Part shown: positions 40,785-47,665 of the stretch, piece after piece
Layout of the letters: each line of letters starts with the position of its first letter
Position numbering within the stretch: the first letter of the stretch is position 1
Translations under genes and position numbers: made by a program
From: Clostridiales bacterium
GTDB taxonomy: Bacteria > Bacillota > Clostridia > Christensenellales > Aristaeellaceae
Direction of reading: 5' to 3'
DNA length: 47,665 bases
Assembly: GCA_015056175.1 (NCBI GenBank)
Contig: SVGT01000012.1
Span: 1 to 47,665, forward strand
The notes under the pieces: model-generated
What the model saw: the letters and a program-made list of their open reading frames with translations, nothing else
The model's database searches: none
What the model was told of the DNA's origin: nothing

Positions 40785-41990
40785 TTACAGATAAATGAGC
40801 ATGGATCCACACAGCGTGAACAGGAACAAAACGCCCAGCACGCACAATTGCCACACAGGCATTTCCTTCCGCTCCGCACGCATCAGCTGATAGAAGAAGG
40901 CGTAGGGGATCAAATCGGCACAGTATCTGGCGCCAAACTGGAAGCCGCCAAAGGTGCGGTGCAACAGCAGCAGGAACAGATGCGCAAGGAAGCAGACGAA
41001 GATCAGCGCCTTTTCCCCCGTCATGCGCTTTTGCCAAAGATCCTGCACAAACCAGACGATCAGCAGCGTCAGCACGGGACATGCAATGAACAGAGAGAAG
41101 CCGAACTTCTGCAGATGGATGGCGCCGTCCTGCACATAGAAGGGGGCGCGGAAGAAGAATTCCTTCACGTTCTTGACGACGTGGGACAGGGCAAACTGCT
41201 TGCCGCCCTGGAAGGAAAATTCCGGCAGATAATTGTGCCCGAACTCCAGCGGATTGCCAAAGCGGACAAAGTTGTACGCAGCATACGCCGCCGCCACCAT
41301 CAGCCCCAGCACAATACCCTTCCACATGCGCTTTGCGATATACCCGTAGCTTTCCCCCGCCCGTCTGCACAGGGATACGTAGATCAGCATCAGCGGAAGC
41401 CCGTGCAGCACGTTAAAGGGCCGGCAGCCCACCGCAAGGGCATAGAGGAACAAAGCAGGCGTGGGCTTGTCCAGCGTCATCAGGCAGATGGCCGATACCG
41501 TGAGGAAAAAGGCCAGCACCTGGGCGTGATACCATACCGCGCCCTCCAGCGTAAGCGGCAGGAGCGACGAAGCAAAGGTAAACAGGAAGGCGGCGCACGC
41601 GGCGTTCCACTTTTTGTAGGCCGCGCGGCGGAAGGCTGCATACATCAACAGGCATGCGCCCAGGGCATACAGTTTGACCAGCAGGTTATCCGGCGTCTTT
41701 GCCCCAAACAGGAAGGTGAGGGGATACAGCACCACGGAGGGTACCGGCGGAAAGGAGATATAGTACTGCCCGTTAAACACAGCCAATTCCAGATGGGGCC
41801 GGTTTTCAATAAACGTCTGCCCCTGCCGCCAGGCCAGCGCCTGCAGGGTATAGGTATTGTACCCCGTATACCCAAATGGACGGATACCCGTCGCCGCATG
41901 CAGCAGCGCCCACATAAGCGCCATGGCAGCGATCAGGAGCAAAGGCGTATAATCCATCCTGCGCAGACGCAGGCGCAATCTTTCCATCAT
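40785..41990 (-). CDS. polytopic membrane protein, probable GT-C glycosyltransferase
   Basis: A 401-residue protein with about ten membrane helices. After the first helix a large outward loop (GIRPFGYTGYNTYTLQALAWRQGQTFIENRPHLELAVFNGQYYISFPPVPSVVLYP) occupies the place of the catalytic loop of GT-C (PMT/ArnT-like) glycosyltransferases. Such enzymes use polyprenyl-phosphate sugars at the outer membrane face. No definite catalytic Asp-Asp is visible, so the assignment is tentative. The start is ATG 41990, eight bases after GGAGG. The open frame reaches 42137 but crosses the promoter. Confidence 0.72.
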   Translation of the reverse strand: MMERLRLRLRRMDYTPLLLIAAMALMWALLHAATGIRPFGYTGYNTYTLQALAWRQGQTFIENRPHLELAVFNGQYYISFPPVPSVVLYPLTFLFGAKTPDNLLVKLYALGACLLMYAAFRRAAYKKWNAACAAFLFTFASSLLPLTLEGAVWYHAQVLAFFLTVSAICLMTLDKPTPALFLYALAVGCRPFNVLHGLPLMLIYVSLCRRAGESYGYIAKRMWKGIVLGLMVAAAYAAYNFVRFGNPLEFGHNYLPEFSFQGGKQFALSHVVKNVKEFFFRAPFYVQDGAIHLQKFGFSLFIACPVLTLLIVWFVQDLWQKRMTGEKALIFVCFLAHLFLLLLHRTFGGFQFGARYCADLIPYAFFYQLMRAERKEMPVWQLCVLGVLFLFTLCGSMLIYL

Positions 41991-42026
41991 CACATAAACC
42001 TCCCGGAAAACCACATAAGCTGAATC

Positions 42027-42055
42027 ATTATACCAGATGCCGCCCGTATTCTCAA
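42027..42055 (-). promoter_or_regulatory. promoter of the GT-C-like/MFS unit
   Basis: TTGAGA (42050-42055), 17-bp spacer, TATAAT (42027-42032) on the minus strand. Confidence 0.78.
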
Positions 42056-42078
42056 GCTTTTTCGCCTTTCGCTCTGCC

Positions 42079-42107
42079 TTGACAAACGACGCCGCCTGCG
42101 CTATACT
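42079..42107 (+). promoter_or_regulatory. promoter of the leader peptide/methyltransferase unit
   Basis: A perfect TTGACA (42079-42084), 17-bp spacer, TATACT (42102-42107). This is one of the strongest promoters in the window, in front of an attenuator. Confidence 0.85.
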
Positions 42108-42139
42108 GTGCGCAAATCCTAAAGGAAGGAGCGGCAAAG

Positions 42140-42211
42140 ATGGCTCATCGTCCTTTCAACCTTTACTGGCGCGGCGATGCTTCTGCATTGCTGCTCTTTG
42201 GATGCGCATAA
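42140..42211 (+). CDS. 23-residue leader peptide of the attenuator
   Basis: An ORF too short for usual gene finders. GGAAGGAG lies eight bases before the ATG, one of the best ribosome sites in the window, and the frame ends in TAA at 42209. The peptide begins MAHRPFNLYWRGD and ends in ALLLFGCA, with Phe, Tyr and Trp in its first half. The region 1 and region 2 strands of the attenuator (42174-42191) lie inside the second half of the ORF, so ribosome position would choose the RNA fold. I do not recognise the peptide with certainty; it could be a stalling leader or a small protein in its own right. Confidence 0.7.
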   Translation: MAHRPFNLYWRGDASALLLFGCA

Positions 42212-42264
42212 AGAGCCGGAAACACAGGCAGTGCAGGAGATCTTTCTCCCGCACTGCTTTTTTA
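42174..42264 (+). promoter_or_regulatory. three-hairpin transcription attenuator
   Basis: Region 1 GCGATGC (42174-42180) pairs with region 2 GCATTGC (42185-42191) around TTCT. Region 2, extended as 42181-42192, pairs with region 3 (42227-42238), a 12-bp stem with a few G-U pairs. Region 3, GCAGTGC plus GGAG (42228-42239), pairs with region 4, CTCC plus GCACTGC (42246-42257), and six T follow. Hairpin 2:3 prevents the 3:4 terminator. A ribosome halted in the middle of the leader ORF would cover region 1 and free region 2, giving read-through; a ribosome that finishes would allow termination. Confidence 0.75.
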
Positions 42265-42287
42265 TTTTATTCAAAGGAGGCTTCCCT

Positions 42288-43070
42288 GTGATCAACCATC
42301 TTACAAACTACTACGAGCATTACGACGAAGACGCACGCCTTTTATCCCGCCCGGGACAGACGGAATTCCTCACCACCATGCGCTACATCTCGCGTTACCT
42401 TTTCCCCGCAGCGCGGGTGCTGGAGATCGGCGCAGGCACAGGCCGCTACAGCCGCCATATCGCCTCCCTGGGCTACCGGGTGGACGCGGTGGAACTGATC
42501 CCCCACAATATCGACGTGTTCAAAGCGCACATAGATAAGGCCCATCCCGTTTCCGTCCATCAGGGCAATGCGCTTCATCTGCACATGTTTCAGGACAAAC
42601 TGTTTGACGTAACGCTGCTGCTTGGCCCCCTCTACCACCTGATGACGCAAAAGGAGCAGCTGCAAGCCCTTCGGGAGGCCGTGCGGGTCACCAGGCCGGG
42701 CGGCGTCATCATGGCTGCCTACTGCATGGCGGACAGCGCCATCTTGCAGCACGGCTTCATCCGCGGCAATATCCATACGCTGATTGAAAACAAGCTTCTG
42801 GATCCCCGCACTTTCCGCGCCTCCTCCCGCCCGGAGGATATTATTGCCCTGCACCGGGTTGAGGATATTGAGTATCTTCGCGCACAGCTTCCCGTGCAGA
42901 TGCTGCACCTGGCGGCCACGGACGGCTATGCCCATCACATGCGTGAGCGGCTTGAGGAAATGGATGCAGATACCTTTGACCTCTTCCTGCAATACCATTT
43001 TTCTTCCTGTGAGCGGCGGGAATTGCTTGGGTACTCCAACCATGCGCTGGACATATTCAAACGGCTCTGA
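42288..43070 (+). CDS. class I SAM-dependent methyltransferase controlled by the attenuator
   Basis: A 260-residue methyltransferase. SAM motif I is VLEIGAGTGRYSRHIA (about 44-59), then YRVDAVELIPHNIDVFKAH, FDVTLLLGPLYHLM and AVRVTRPGGVIMAAY. The C-terminal 100 residues (EDIIALHRVEDIEYLRAQLPVQMLHLAATDGYAHHM) are not typical of the known rRNA methyltransferases I can recall. The start is GTG 42288 with AAAGGAGG upstream; the frame is open to 42177 but crosses the terminator. The target could be a small molecule or rRNA; the attenuator hints at a resistance or stress role. That is inference. Confidence 0.85.
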   Translation: MINHLTNYYEHYDEDARLLSRPGQTEFLTTMRYISRYLFPAARVLEIGAGTGRYSRHIASLGYRVDAVELIPHNIDVFKAHIDKAHPVSVHQGNALHLHMFQDKLFDVTLLLGPLYHLMTQKEQLQALREAVRVTRPGGVIMAAYCMADSAILQHGFIRGNIHTLIENKLLDPRTFRASSRPEDIIALHRVEDIEYLRAQLPVQMLHLAATDGYAHHMRERLEEMDADTFDLFLQYHFSSCERRELLGYSNHALDIFKRL

Positions 43071-43074
43071 GGGC

Positions 43075-43112
43075 AAAAAACGGGCGCTTCCGTGCATTTG
43101 GGAAGCGCCCGT
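43075..43112. terminator. intrinsic terminator between converging genes
   Basis: ACGGGCGCTTCC (43080-43091) pairs with GGAAGCGCCCGT (43101-43112). An A run (43075-43080) gives a strong T run for the minus-strand GH127 transcript; the plus-strand tail is weaker (CTGTTT). Confidence 0.85.
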
Positions 43113-43127
43113 CTGTTTGGATGCAGT

Positions 43128-44945
43128 TTATTCTTCGATCAGGGGCATTTCGGTCATGCGCACCTTGGCGCAGCCGTAGGGCCACAGGGTGATCTCCCGT
43201 TTTTCGCTGATGGCTTTGCGCCCCTTGGGCAATTTATCGCACACGCTGTCGTAGCCGTCCAGCAGTTCCCATTCCACCAGCGCGCCGTCCGTTTTGAGGA
43301 TCACCGGCGGGTTGTGGGAGGAGAAGGGCACGTCGTCCACGTCCATCTCCTGCTTTTCAAATCTCGTGGCATACAGACCCATGTTCCAGTCCTTCTTGCT
43401 GCCCACGTAATCATAATCGCAGTAGGGGAATTTCCGCTCAACACCGTTTAAGGTATATTCCCGCATCACCATTTTGTACTCAAAGGGCAGCGCGAAAAGC
43501 AGAGAGCCCATGCGCACGCAGCGCAGGTCATAGGGACGCTCGTCCAGATACGGGCGCACATGGTACCGGATGTTGATCTCCCTTTCCCCCGGCCCGATGG
43601 CAAAGGTCAGTTCATCCTGCTTTTCCGCGTCTTTGCCGTCCACCTGCAATGCCATGGCAAAGGAGGGGATGCGCACCTTGAAGGTAAAGGGCTTATCCGC
43701 GCAGATCCTGTAGGTAAAGCAGTTCTTGAAGGGATAATCCGTTTCCAGCTCGATGCGGATATCCCCCGTATCCAGCACGCCGGGCACAGGCACAGCGTTT
43801 ACCACCGTATCGCCCTGATGCATAAAGGCGCTGAGCATGAGTTTGGGCCAGCCCTGACCGAAATTGGCGGTACAGCAGCCAAAGTTGGGCTCCAGACCAA
43901 ACCGGTGGCTGTCGTCCGCATTGGTACCGAAGATGGGACGGCCGTAGAAGCGCTCGCAGGAGATCTGATTGGTGATCTGGTCGTACTGATGACCCCACAT
44001 ATCGTCGCTGTTGGCGGCGGGTAGGGCATTGAAGGCCAGCACCTCCAGGCGCTCGGCCCACTTTTTGTCGCCGGTGACGGCGTAAAGATGCTCGTAGGCG
44101 TACATCTGCTCCACCACGGAGCAAAGCTCGGTGCCGCGGATGGGGCTAAGGCCGCCCAGGCATTCATCGCCGGTAAAGGTGCCTGCCGGCATACCGTGAT
44201 GTCTGGTGAGGAAATCCACAAAGTATTCCGCCTGATCGCGGTACTCTTCGCCAAGCAGTTCGTGGCTGACGGCCTCAAACTTGAGCATCATGGCGATGTT
44301 GACGATGTGGGTCTCCCAGCGCCAGCGGTTGAGCGGCGTATGCCACAGCGGCACGTTATCGTAAAAATTGGTGCCCTGATCGCGGATGATCTTTGCCAGA
44401 TCGCAGATCCAGTCCTCACGGCAGCGCTCATAGAGGAAATTGAGGGCGATAAAAGCTTCGTACCAGCGGTACTTGCCCCAGTCGTGCAGCACAAAGGCGC
44501 CCTCGGACAGGAGCTTGTGGTAATTCTTCATCACCCTGTACACCACGTCCGGGATGCGCTCGTCGCCGGAGCACTCGTAATACACCACCAGCACCTTGCT
44601 GATCAGGTGCACCACCCATTTATCGTAGCCCGCCCGTTCTTCCTCCGTGCAGGGGCAGATCCAGCCGTCCTCGCACTGACGGGAGAGGATGGCGTCGATG
44701 TACTTTTTCGCCCGGGCGATGAGATCCTCATCCTCCAGCAGGTACGCCATGGGAATAAAGCCGTCCAGCCAGTAGGGAACCCGCTCCCAGCCTTCCGCAT
44801 TGCCGCCGATCCACGCGCTGTCCCGTACGTCCGGCCACACCTTGTCCAGATTTCCGCAAAGGCCTTTGGCCTGAATTTCCAGCTGCTTTTTCATCCAGCC
44901 TGCGGGCTTGATTTCCTTTGTGGTATAAAAACGCCATGTCTGCAT
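43128..44945 (-). CDS. beta-L-arabinofuranosidase-type glycoside hydrolase (GH127/DUF1680)
   Basis: A 605-residue enzyme of the DUF1680 group. An (alpha/alpha)6 barrel covers about residues 1-390. The zinc-thiolate site of GH127 is present: Glu273 and Cys275 in GTELCSVVEQ, and Cys357 and Cys358 in FGCCTANFGQGWPK. In the Bifidobacterium enzyme HypBA1 the equivalent of Cys357 is the nucleophile. The C-terminal 200 residues are beta-sandwich. No signal peptide is seen, so it acts in the cytosol. Substrates may be arabinofuranosides from plant wall glycoproteins; other GH127-like specificities are possible. AAGGAG lies before the ATG. It is a single-gene unit. Confidence 0.88.
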   Translation of the reverse strand: MQTWRFYTTKEIKPAGWMKKQLEIQAKGLCGNLDKVWPDVRDSAWIGGNAEGWERVPYWLDGFIPMAYLLEDEDLIARAKKYIDAILSRQCEDGWICPCTEEERAGYDKWVVHLISKVLVVYYECSGDERIPDVVYRVMKNYHKLLSEGAFVLHDWGKYRWYEAFIALNFLYERCREDWICDLAKIIRDQGTNFYDNVPLWHTPLNRWRWETHIVNIAMMLKFEAVSHELLGEEYRDQAEYFVDFLTRHHGMPAGTFTGDECLGGLSPIRGTELCSVVEQMYAYEHLYAVTGDKKWAERLEVLAFNALPAANSDDMWGHQYDQITNQISCERFYGRPIFGTNADDSHRFGLEPNFGCCTANFGQGWPKLMLSAFMHQGDTVVNAVPVPGVLDTGDIRIELETDYPFKNCFTYRICADKPFTFKVRIPSFAMALQVDGKDAEKQDELTFAIGPGEREINIRYHVRPYLDERPYDLRCVRMGSLLFALPFEYKMVMREYTLNGVERKFPYCDYDYVGSKKDWNMGLYATRFEKQEMDVDDVPFSSHNPPVILKTDGALVEWELLDGYDSVCDKLPKGRKAISEKREITLWPYGCAKVRMTEMPLIEE

Positions 44946-44975
44946 GATATGCGCTCCTTATACATGTTTTTTGTT

Positions 44976-45005
44976 ATTATAGCAAAATCCCTGCGGGCCT
45001 GTCCA
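44976..45005 (-). promoter_or_regulatory. promoter of the GH127 gene
   Basis: TGGACA (45000-45005), 18-bp spacer, TATAAT (44976-44981) on the minus strand. The -35 lies in the loop of the hairpin at 44987-45026. Confidence 0.72.
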
Positions 45006-45026
45006 TGAACAAAGCCGCACAGGGAT
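44984..45026 (-). terminator. candidate terminator of the SIS-ROK-peptidase operon, overlapping the next promoter
   Basis: On the minus strand ATCCCTG (45020-45026) pairs with CAGGGAT (44987-44993); inner GCGGC/GCCCGC pairing adds to it. TTT follows. The loop is long and the T run short, so it may leak into the GH127 gene. Confidence 0.5.
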
Positions 45027-45039
45027 GTAAAAAACCGTA

Positions 45040-46107
45040 TCAGGAATGGGTTTTGAAGTAGCTGTACATGACGGTATGGTCGATCTGACGGCTGATATCC
45101 CGTCCGCTGTCCACGGCCAGCACGTAAGCCATCACCTGCACCACCGCGCTTATCTCGATGCAGGCAAAATCATTGCCCTGCAAGTCCAGCGTAAGGTCGC
45201 ATTCGTCCACCGTGTTTTTGCCAGCAACCAGGCCGTTTTGCCAAACGTCCTTCATATAGCGGGCCAGGGCATGGCCCTTTTCGCTTTCCTTGCCGCCGTC
45301 ATCCAATACCACGATGCAGTGGTTGTAATCATAGCCGTAGGCAGGGCCGTGGAGGCCCTCCTCCAGTTCGTACCCCGCGGAAATGATCTGGGGCATCTCC
45401 CACAGTTTCACAGCGCCCTCCAGCGCAACGCCGTAGAGCGCGCCGGGGCCGGTGAGCATGATGCACTTGGAGCGCAGCATCTGCCGCTTGACCTTTTGCA
45501 TCCAGTTTTCCGCCTGCGCGGTGATCTTTGCATGGCTTGCGGGCACCTTTTTCGCATCGGCGATGCAGGCGGCGGCCTCATCCCGGGACAGATGCCCCCG
45601 CATCACGCCCACGCGGACGGACAGGAGCATCAGATCCATCACGCTTGCGGCATAGCCGATGGTACGCATGGAGAATTCCTCCATGCCGCAGTTGAGGCAT
45701 ACGTGGCATTTTGCGATCTTGGCAAGCGCGGTATCGTCCTTCTGGGTCATGGCCACGCACCTGCAGCCCAGATTCTGCAGCTTTTCCATCGCCTCACACA
45801 CCACCTTGGAGGTGCCGGTCTGGGAGACAAACACGTACAGCGCGTTCTTGTTCACCGCATGATGCGCTTCCACGCAGGCATTGGGCATCACCACCCGGGT
45901 GCACAGGCCGCTTGCCTTTTCCACAAAGGGCTGGGCGGTGGTGGCAGAGGTATAGCTGGTGCCGGAGCCCACCATCACGATTTCGGTAAGCGTTTCCGCA
46001 TCCTTTTCAAGGAGCGTATCCAGGGGCTTAAAGGTTTCATCCCAGGTATCCAGAATATGGTCAATCACCGAAGGGATGCGCCTGATGCAGTCCAGAATGG
46101 TCGACAT
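45040..46107 (-). CDS. SIS-domain protein (deglycase/isomerase, GlmS-C/FrlB-like)
   Basis: A 355-residue protein with two SIS (sugar isomerase) domains and no glutaminase domain. The first has IVMVGSGTSYTSATTAQPFVEK (about 43-64) and YVFVSQTGTSKVVCEAM, the phosphosugar-binding loops. The second has IMLTGPGALYGVALEGAVKLWEM and ISAGYELEEGLHGPAYG, with the Glu and His pattern of GlmS and FrlB-like enzymes. It could split a phosphorylated sugar-amine (Amadori adduct) or isomerise an amino-sugar phosphate. GGGGAGG lies seven bases before the ATG. It follows the ROK kinase by 21 bp. Confidence 0.88.
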   Translation of the reverse strand: MSTILDCIRRIPSVIDHILDTWDETFKPLDTLLEKDAETLTEIVMVGSGTSYTSATTAQPFVEKASGLCTRVVMPNACVEAHHAVNKNALYVFVSQTGTSKVVCEAMEKLQNLGCRCVAMTQKDDTALAKIAKCHVCLNCGMEEFSMRTIGYAASVMDLMLLSVRVGVMRGHLSRDEAAACIADAKKVPASHAKITAQAENWMQKVKRQMLRSKCIMLTGPGALYGVALEGAVKLWEMPQIISAGYELEEGLHGPAYGYDYNHCIVVLDDGGKESEKGHALARYMKDVWQNGLVAGKNTVDECDLTLDLQGNDFACIEISAVVQVMAYVLAVDSGRDISRQIDHTVMYSYFKTHS

Positions 46108-46128
46108 AACAAATCCTCCCCTTTATGT

Positions 46129-47058
46129 TCAGCAGTACTGTTCCTGACAGCCAAGGCCTACGGCGGCAGCGCCCATCAGCCCTGCATAATCCGCATCCAG
46201 TTGCGTCAGCACCACACCTTTTTCAAGGTGCATGAGCATCTTGGGCAGCATGGCTTTCTTGATGCGCTCAAGCAACTGACCGTTGCTGATCAAGCCGCCG
46301 CCCACCACGCAGATCTCGGGCGACAAAACGCACACGATGTTGGAAATGAGCAGCGCGCTGGATTTCACCAGATCCTCCAAGAGCGCATTGGCCAGCGCAT
46401 CGCCCTGTTCGGCTGCGGCAAATACGTCATGGCCGGTCACGCCCCCGTCAATTTTGCTGCGCAGAAGCGTTCCGGGGTACAGATGCATGCGCGCCCGCGC
46501 CTGATAGGCAAGACCCATGCCGGAGGCATGCATTTCGGTATGCACGTCCTGGCCGTAGGTGAAATTGGTGTATCCCACTTCGCCTGCAAAATTATCGCTG
46601 CCGCGCACCAGCTTTCCGTTTACGATGGAGCCGGCGGCAAGCCCGGTGCCGATGTTCAGGTACAACACGTCACTGCACCCTCTGGCTGCGCCGAACATGC
46701 ATTCCGCCATCACGGCGGCCTTTACGTCGTTTTCGATAAAGCAGCGCACGGGCAGCTCCTTTTCGACGCGCTCCACCAGGTTGATGGTGGGCTCCCAATC
46801 CCAGTTGGGCAGCCACAGCCCCTCCTTGATATCCACCATGCTGTTGACGCCAATGCCGATCCTGTCGGGCATTTTGCCGCCTTCCCAGCCTTCTTTTTCC
46901 TCATAGTCCCGGATATTGAGGAGGATCTCCTCCATCACCTGTTCTTTTTTCTTGCCGGCGGTCACATAGCGGCGCATGTGCACCACGCTGCCGTCCTCCC
47001 GCACCTGCGCCACCAGCATTTTGGTGCCGCCCACGTCCACAGCGATGCAGCTTTTCAT
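46129..47058 (-). CDS. ROK family sugar kinase
   Basis: A 309-residue ROK (repressor/ORF/kinase) protein without a DNA-binding domain, hence a kinase. The ATP phosphate loop is AVDVGGTKMLVAQV (residues 6-19). The catalytic aspartate lies in FIENDVKAAVMAE, and YLNIGTGLAAGSIVNGKLVRG and ICVVGGGLISNGQLL are further family blocks. The usual GHxxxx...CxCGxxGCxE zinc site is missing: after GEVGY comes TNFTYGQDVHTEMHASG. GGAGGAGG lies before the ATG. It probably phosphorylates the sugar used by the SIS protein downstream. Confidence 0.9.
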   Translation of the reverse strand: MKSCIAVDVGGTKMLVAQVREDGSVVHMRRYVTAGKKKEQVMEEILLNIRDYEEKEGWEGGKMPDRIGIGVNSMVDIKEGLWLPNWDWEPTINLVERVEKELPVRCFIENDVKAAVMAECMFGAARGCSDVLYLNIGTGLAAGSIVNGKLVRGSDNFAGEVGYTNFTYGQDVHTEMHASGMGLAYQARARMHLYPGTLLRSKIDGGVTGHDVFAAAEQGDALANALLEDLVKSSALLISNIVCVLSPEICVVGGGLISNGQLLERIKKAMLPKMLMHLEKGVVLTQLDADYAGLMGAAAVGLGCQEQYC

Positions 47059-47091
47059 GGTTTTCCTCCTCCGATATCCTGTGAAGGTTCC

Positions 47092-47665
47092 TTATTCGGT
47101 GATCTCATCCAGTGCGCACAGCGCCAGGGTGTAGATCATGCAGCAGGTATGCACGCTTTCCATAAACACCACTTCGTCGCGGCCGTGTGCACCGCCGTGA
47201 CCTTCGGGCAGGAAGGACAGATCGCGCACGGTGCCGGGAATGCCGGGGCCAAAGGAAATGGCGTTGGGCACCACGCGGCTGTAGGTGCCGCCGCCCATGG
47301 TATAGGGCTCGTCCTCACGGCCGGTGATATCCTTGTAGATATCCTGCAGCGCCAGCACGCGCTTGTCATCCTTGGGGATGTAGAAGGGACGGGTCATTTC
47401 AAAGTTTTCAACCGCAAAGCCGCGGCGCGTCCAATCGGCCCGCAGATCCTTTTCCAGCTTCTGCTGATCGATGGTGATGGAGCAGCGGCTGTCCACGCTG
47501 ACGGTCAGTTTGCCGTCCCTGAGATGGGCAACGCCGTAGACCAGCGTCAGTTCGCCGGAGATTTCATCACTGTAGGCCACGCCCTCGCTCTGGCCAAAGC
47601 CGTCCTGGGTCAGATCCGCCAGCTGCTCAATGGAATTTTTGCACGTGCCCTCCAGCATGCCGGAC
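47092..47665 (-). CDS. M20 family peptidase, PepV/Sapep type (5' end outside window)
   Basis: The C-terminal 191 codons of a zinc dipeptidase of the M20 family. Visible are YTMGGGTYSRVVPNAISFGPGIPG and FLPEGHGGAHGRDEVVFMES, the C-terminal active-site block with the metal-ligand His of PepV-like dipeptidases. The upstream residues belong to the lid (dimerisation-like) domain. The first in-window ATG, at 47658, is internal: the frame stays open to the edge. The ROK gene begins 33 bp downstream, so peptidase, kinase and SIS protein form one operon. The substrate may be a dipeptide or a glycated peptide. Confidence 0.85.
   Translation of the reverse strand, partial: SGMLEGTCKNSIEQLADLTQDGFGQSEGVAYSDEISGELTLVYGVAHLRDGKLTVSVDSRCSITIDQQKLEKDLRADWTRRGFAVENFEMTRPFYIPKDDKRVLALQDIYKDITGREDEPYTMGGGTYSRVVPNAISFGPGIPGTVRDLSFLPEGHGGAHGRDEVVFMESVHTCCMIYTLALCALDEITE

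Noticed and set aside
39789-42023. 744-codon plus frame across the MFS and GT-C-like genes
   Set aside because: Gln/His-rich composition typical of an antisense shadow; it spans two real minus-strand genes.
1-47665. Mobile elements, CRISPR arrays, tRNA or rRNA genes
   Set aside because: I found no transposase, integrase, phage gene, terminal repeats, spaced direct-repeat array or tRNA-like cloverleaf in any gap.

Overview
The window reads as a chromosomal segment of a GC-rich, gut-type Clostridia bacterium (Bacillota). The evidence is gene content and signals: the cdaA-cdaR pair, a T-box riboswitch, a TrpXYZ-like ABC transporter, AGGAGG-type ribosome sites before nearly every gene, SigA-like promoters (TTGNNN, 17-bp spacer, TATANT) and many short hairpin plus T-run terminators. 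A Christensenellales-like host is only a guess. I see no tRNA, rRNA, insertion sequence, prophage or CRISPR array. Both ends cut through genes.

Layout. 1-4.6 kb (minus): a sugar oxidation/isomerisation cluster with a Gfo/Idh/MocA oxidoreductase and four TIM-barrel sugar isomerases/epimerases, in two transcription units. 4.7-7.9 kb (plus): a GH38 alpha-mannosidase driven from a divergent promoter. 8-9.3 kb: a CcdA-thioredoxin fusion. 9.3-13.2 kb (minus): a translationally coupled operon cdaA - cdaR - unknown membrane protein - RsmF-type rRNA methyltransferase. 13.5-14.9 kb: radC and a YdcF/SanA-like gene. 14.9-17.2 kb: GH27 alpha-galactosidase with a small zinc-ribbon gene, divergent from a ThuA-like gene. 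17.3-19.2 kb: a secreted SH3 protein. 19.3-20.8 kb: AraC regulator and a degenerate rhomboid. 21-23.5 kb: DUF4342 protein and a two-component system. 23.5-26.8 kb (minus): an ABC importer under a T-box riboswitch whose specifier I read as UUC (Phe). 26.8-29.1 kb: Ogt, two GNAT acetyltransferases, ZIP metal transporter. 29.2-32.5 kb (minus): DUF5665 - lspA - rluD-like - tlyA - methyltransferase operon. 32.7-34 kb: aspartate kinase. 34-37.4 kb: a long structured leader, a large unknown coiled-coil protein and a TrmH/SpoU methyltransferase. 37.3-39.5 kb: pentapeptide-repeat protein divergent from murC. 39.5-42 kb (minus): MFS transporter and a polytopic membrane protein. 42.1-43.1 kb: a leader peptide, a three-hairpin attenuator and a methyltransferase. 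43.1-47.7 kb (minus): GH127 enzyme, SIS-domain protein, ROK kinase and an M20 peptidase.

Theme. Three glycoside hydrolases (GH38, GH27, GH127), many sugar isomerases, a ROK kinase and a SIS protein indicate use of plant or host glycans and possibly sugar-amine adducts. The rest is mostly housekeeping: RNA modification, cell wall, c-di-AMP and lipoprotein processing.

The strongest candidate for an undescribed system is at 42.1-43.1 kb. A 23-codon leader ORF with a strong ribosome site precedes mutually exclusive hairpins 1:2, 2:3 and 3:4, the last being an intrinsic terminator, ahead of an uncharacterised SAM methyltransferase. This is the architecture of ribosome-stalling attenuation as used by antibiotic-inducible resistance genes and amino acid operons. 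Next is the T-box-controlled importer, where both the specifier and the discriminator-pairing base argue for phenylalanine over tryptophan.
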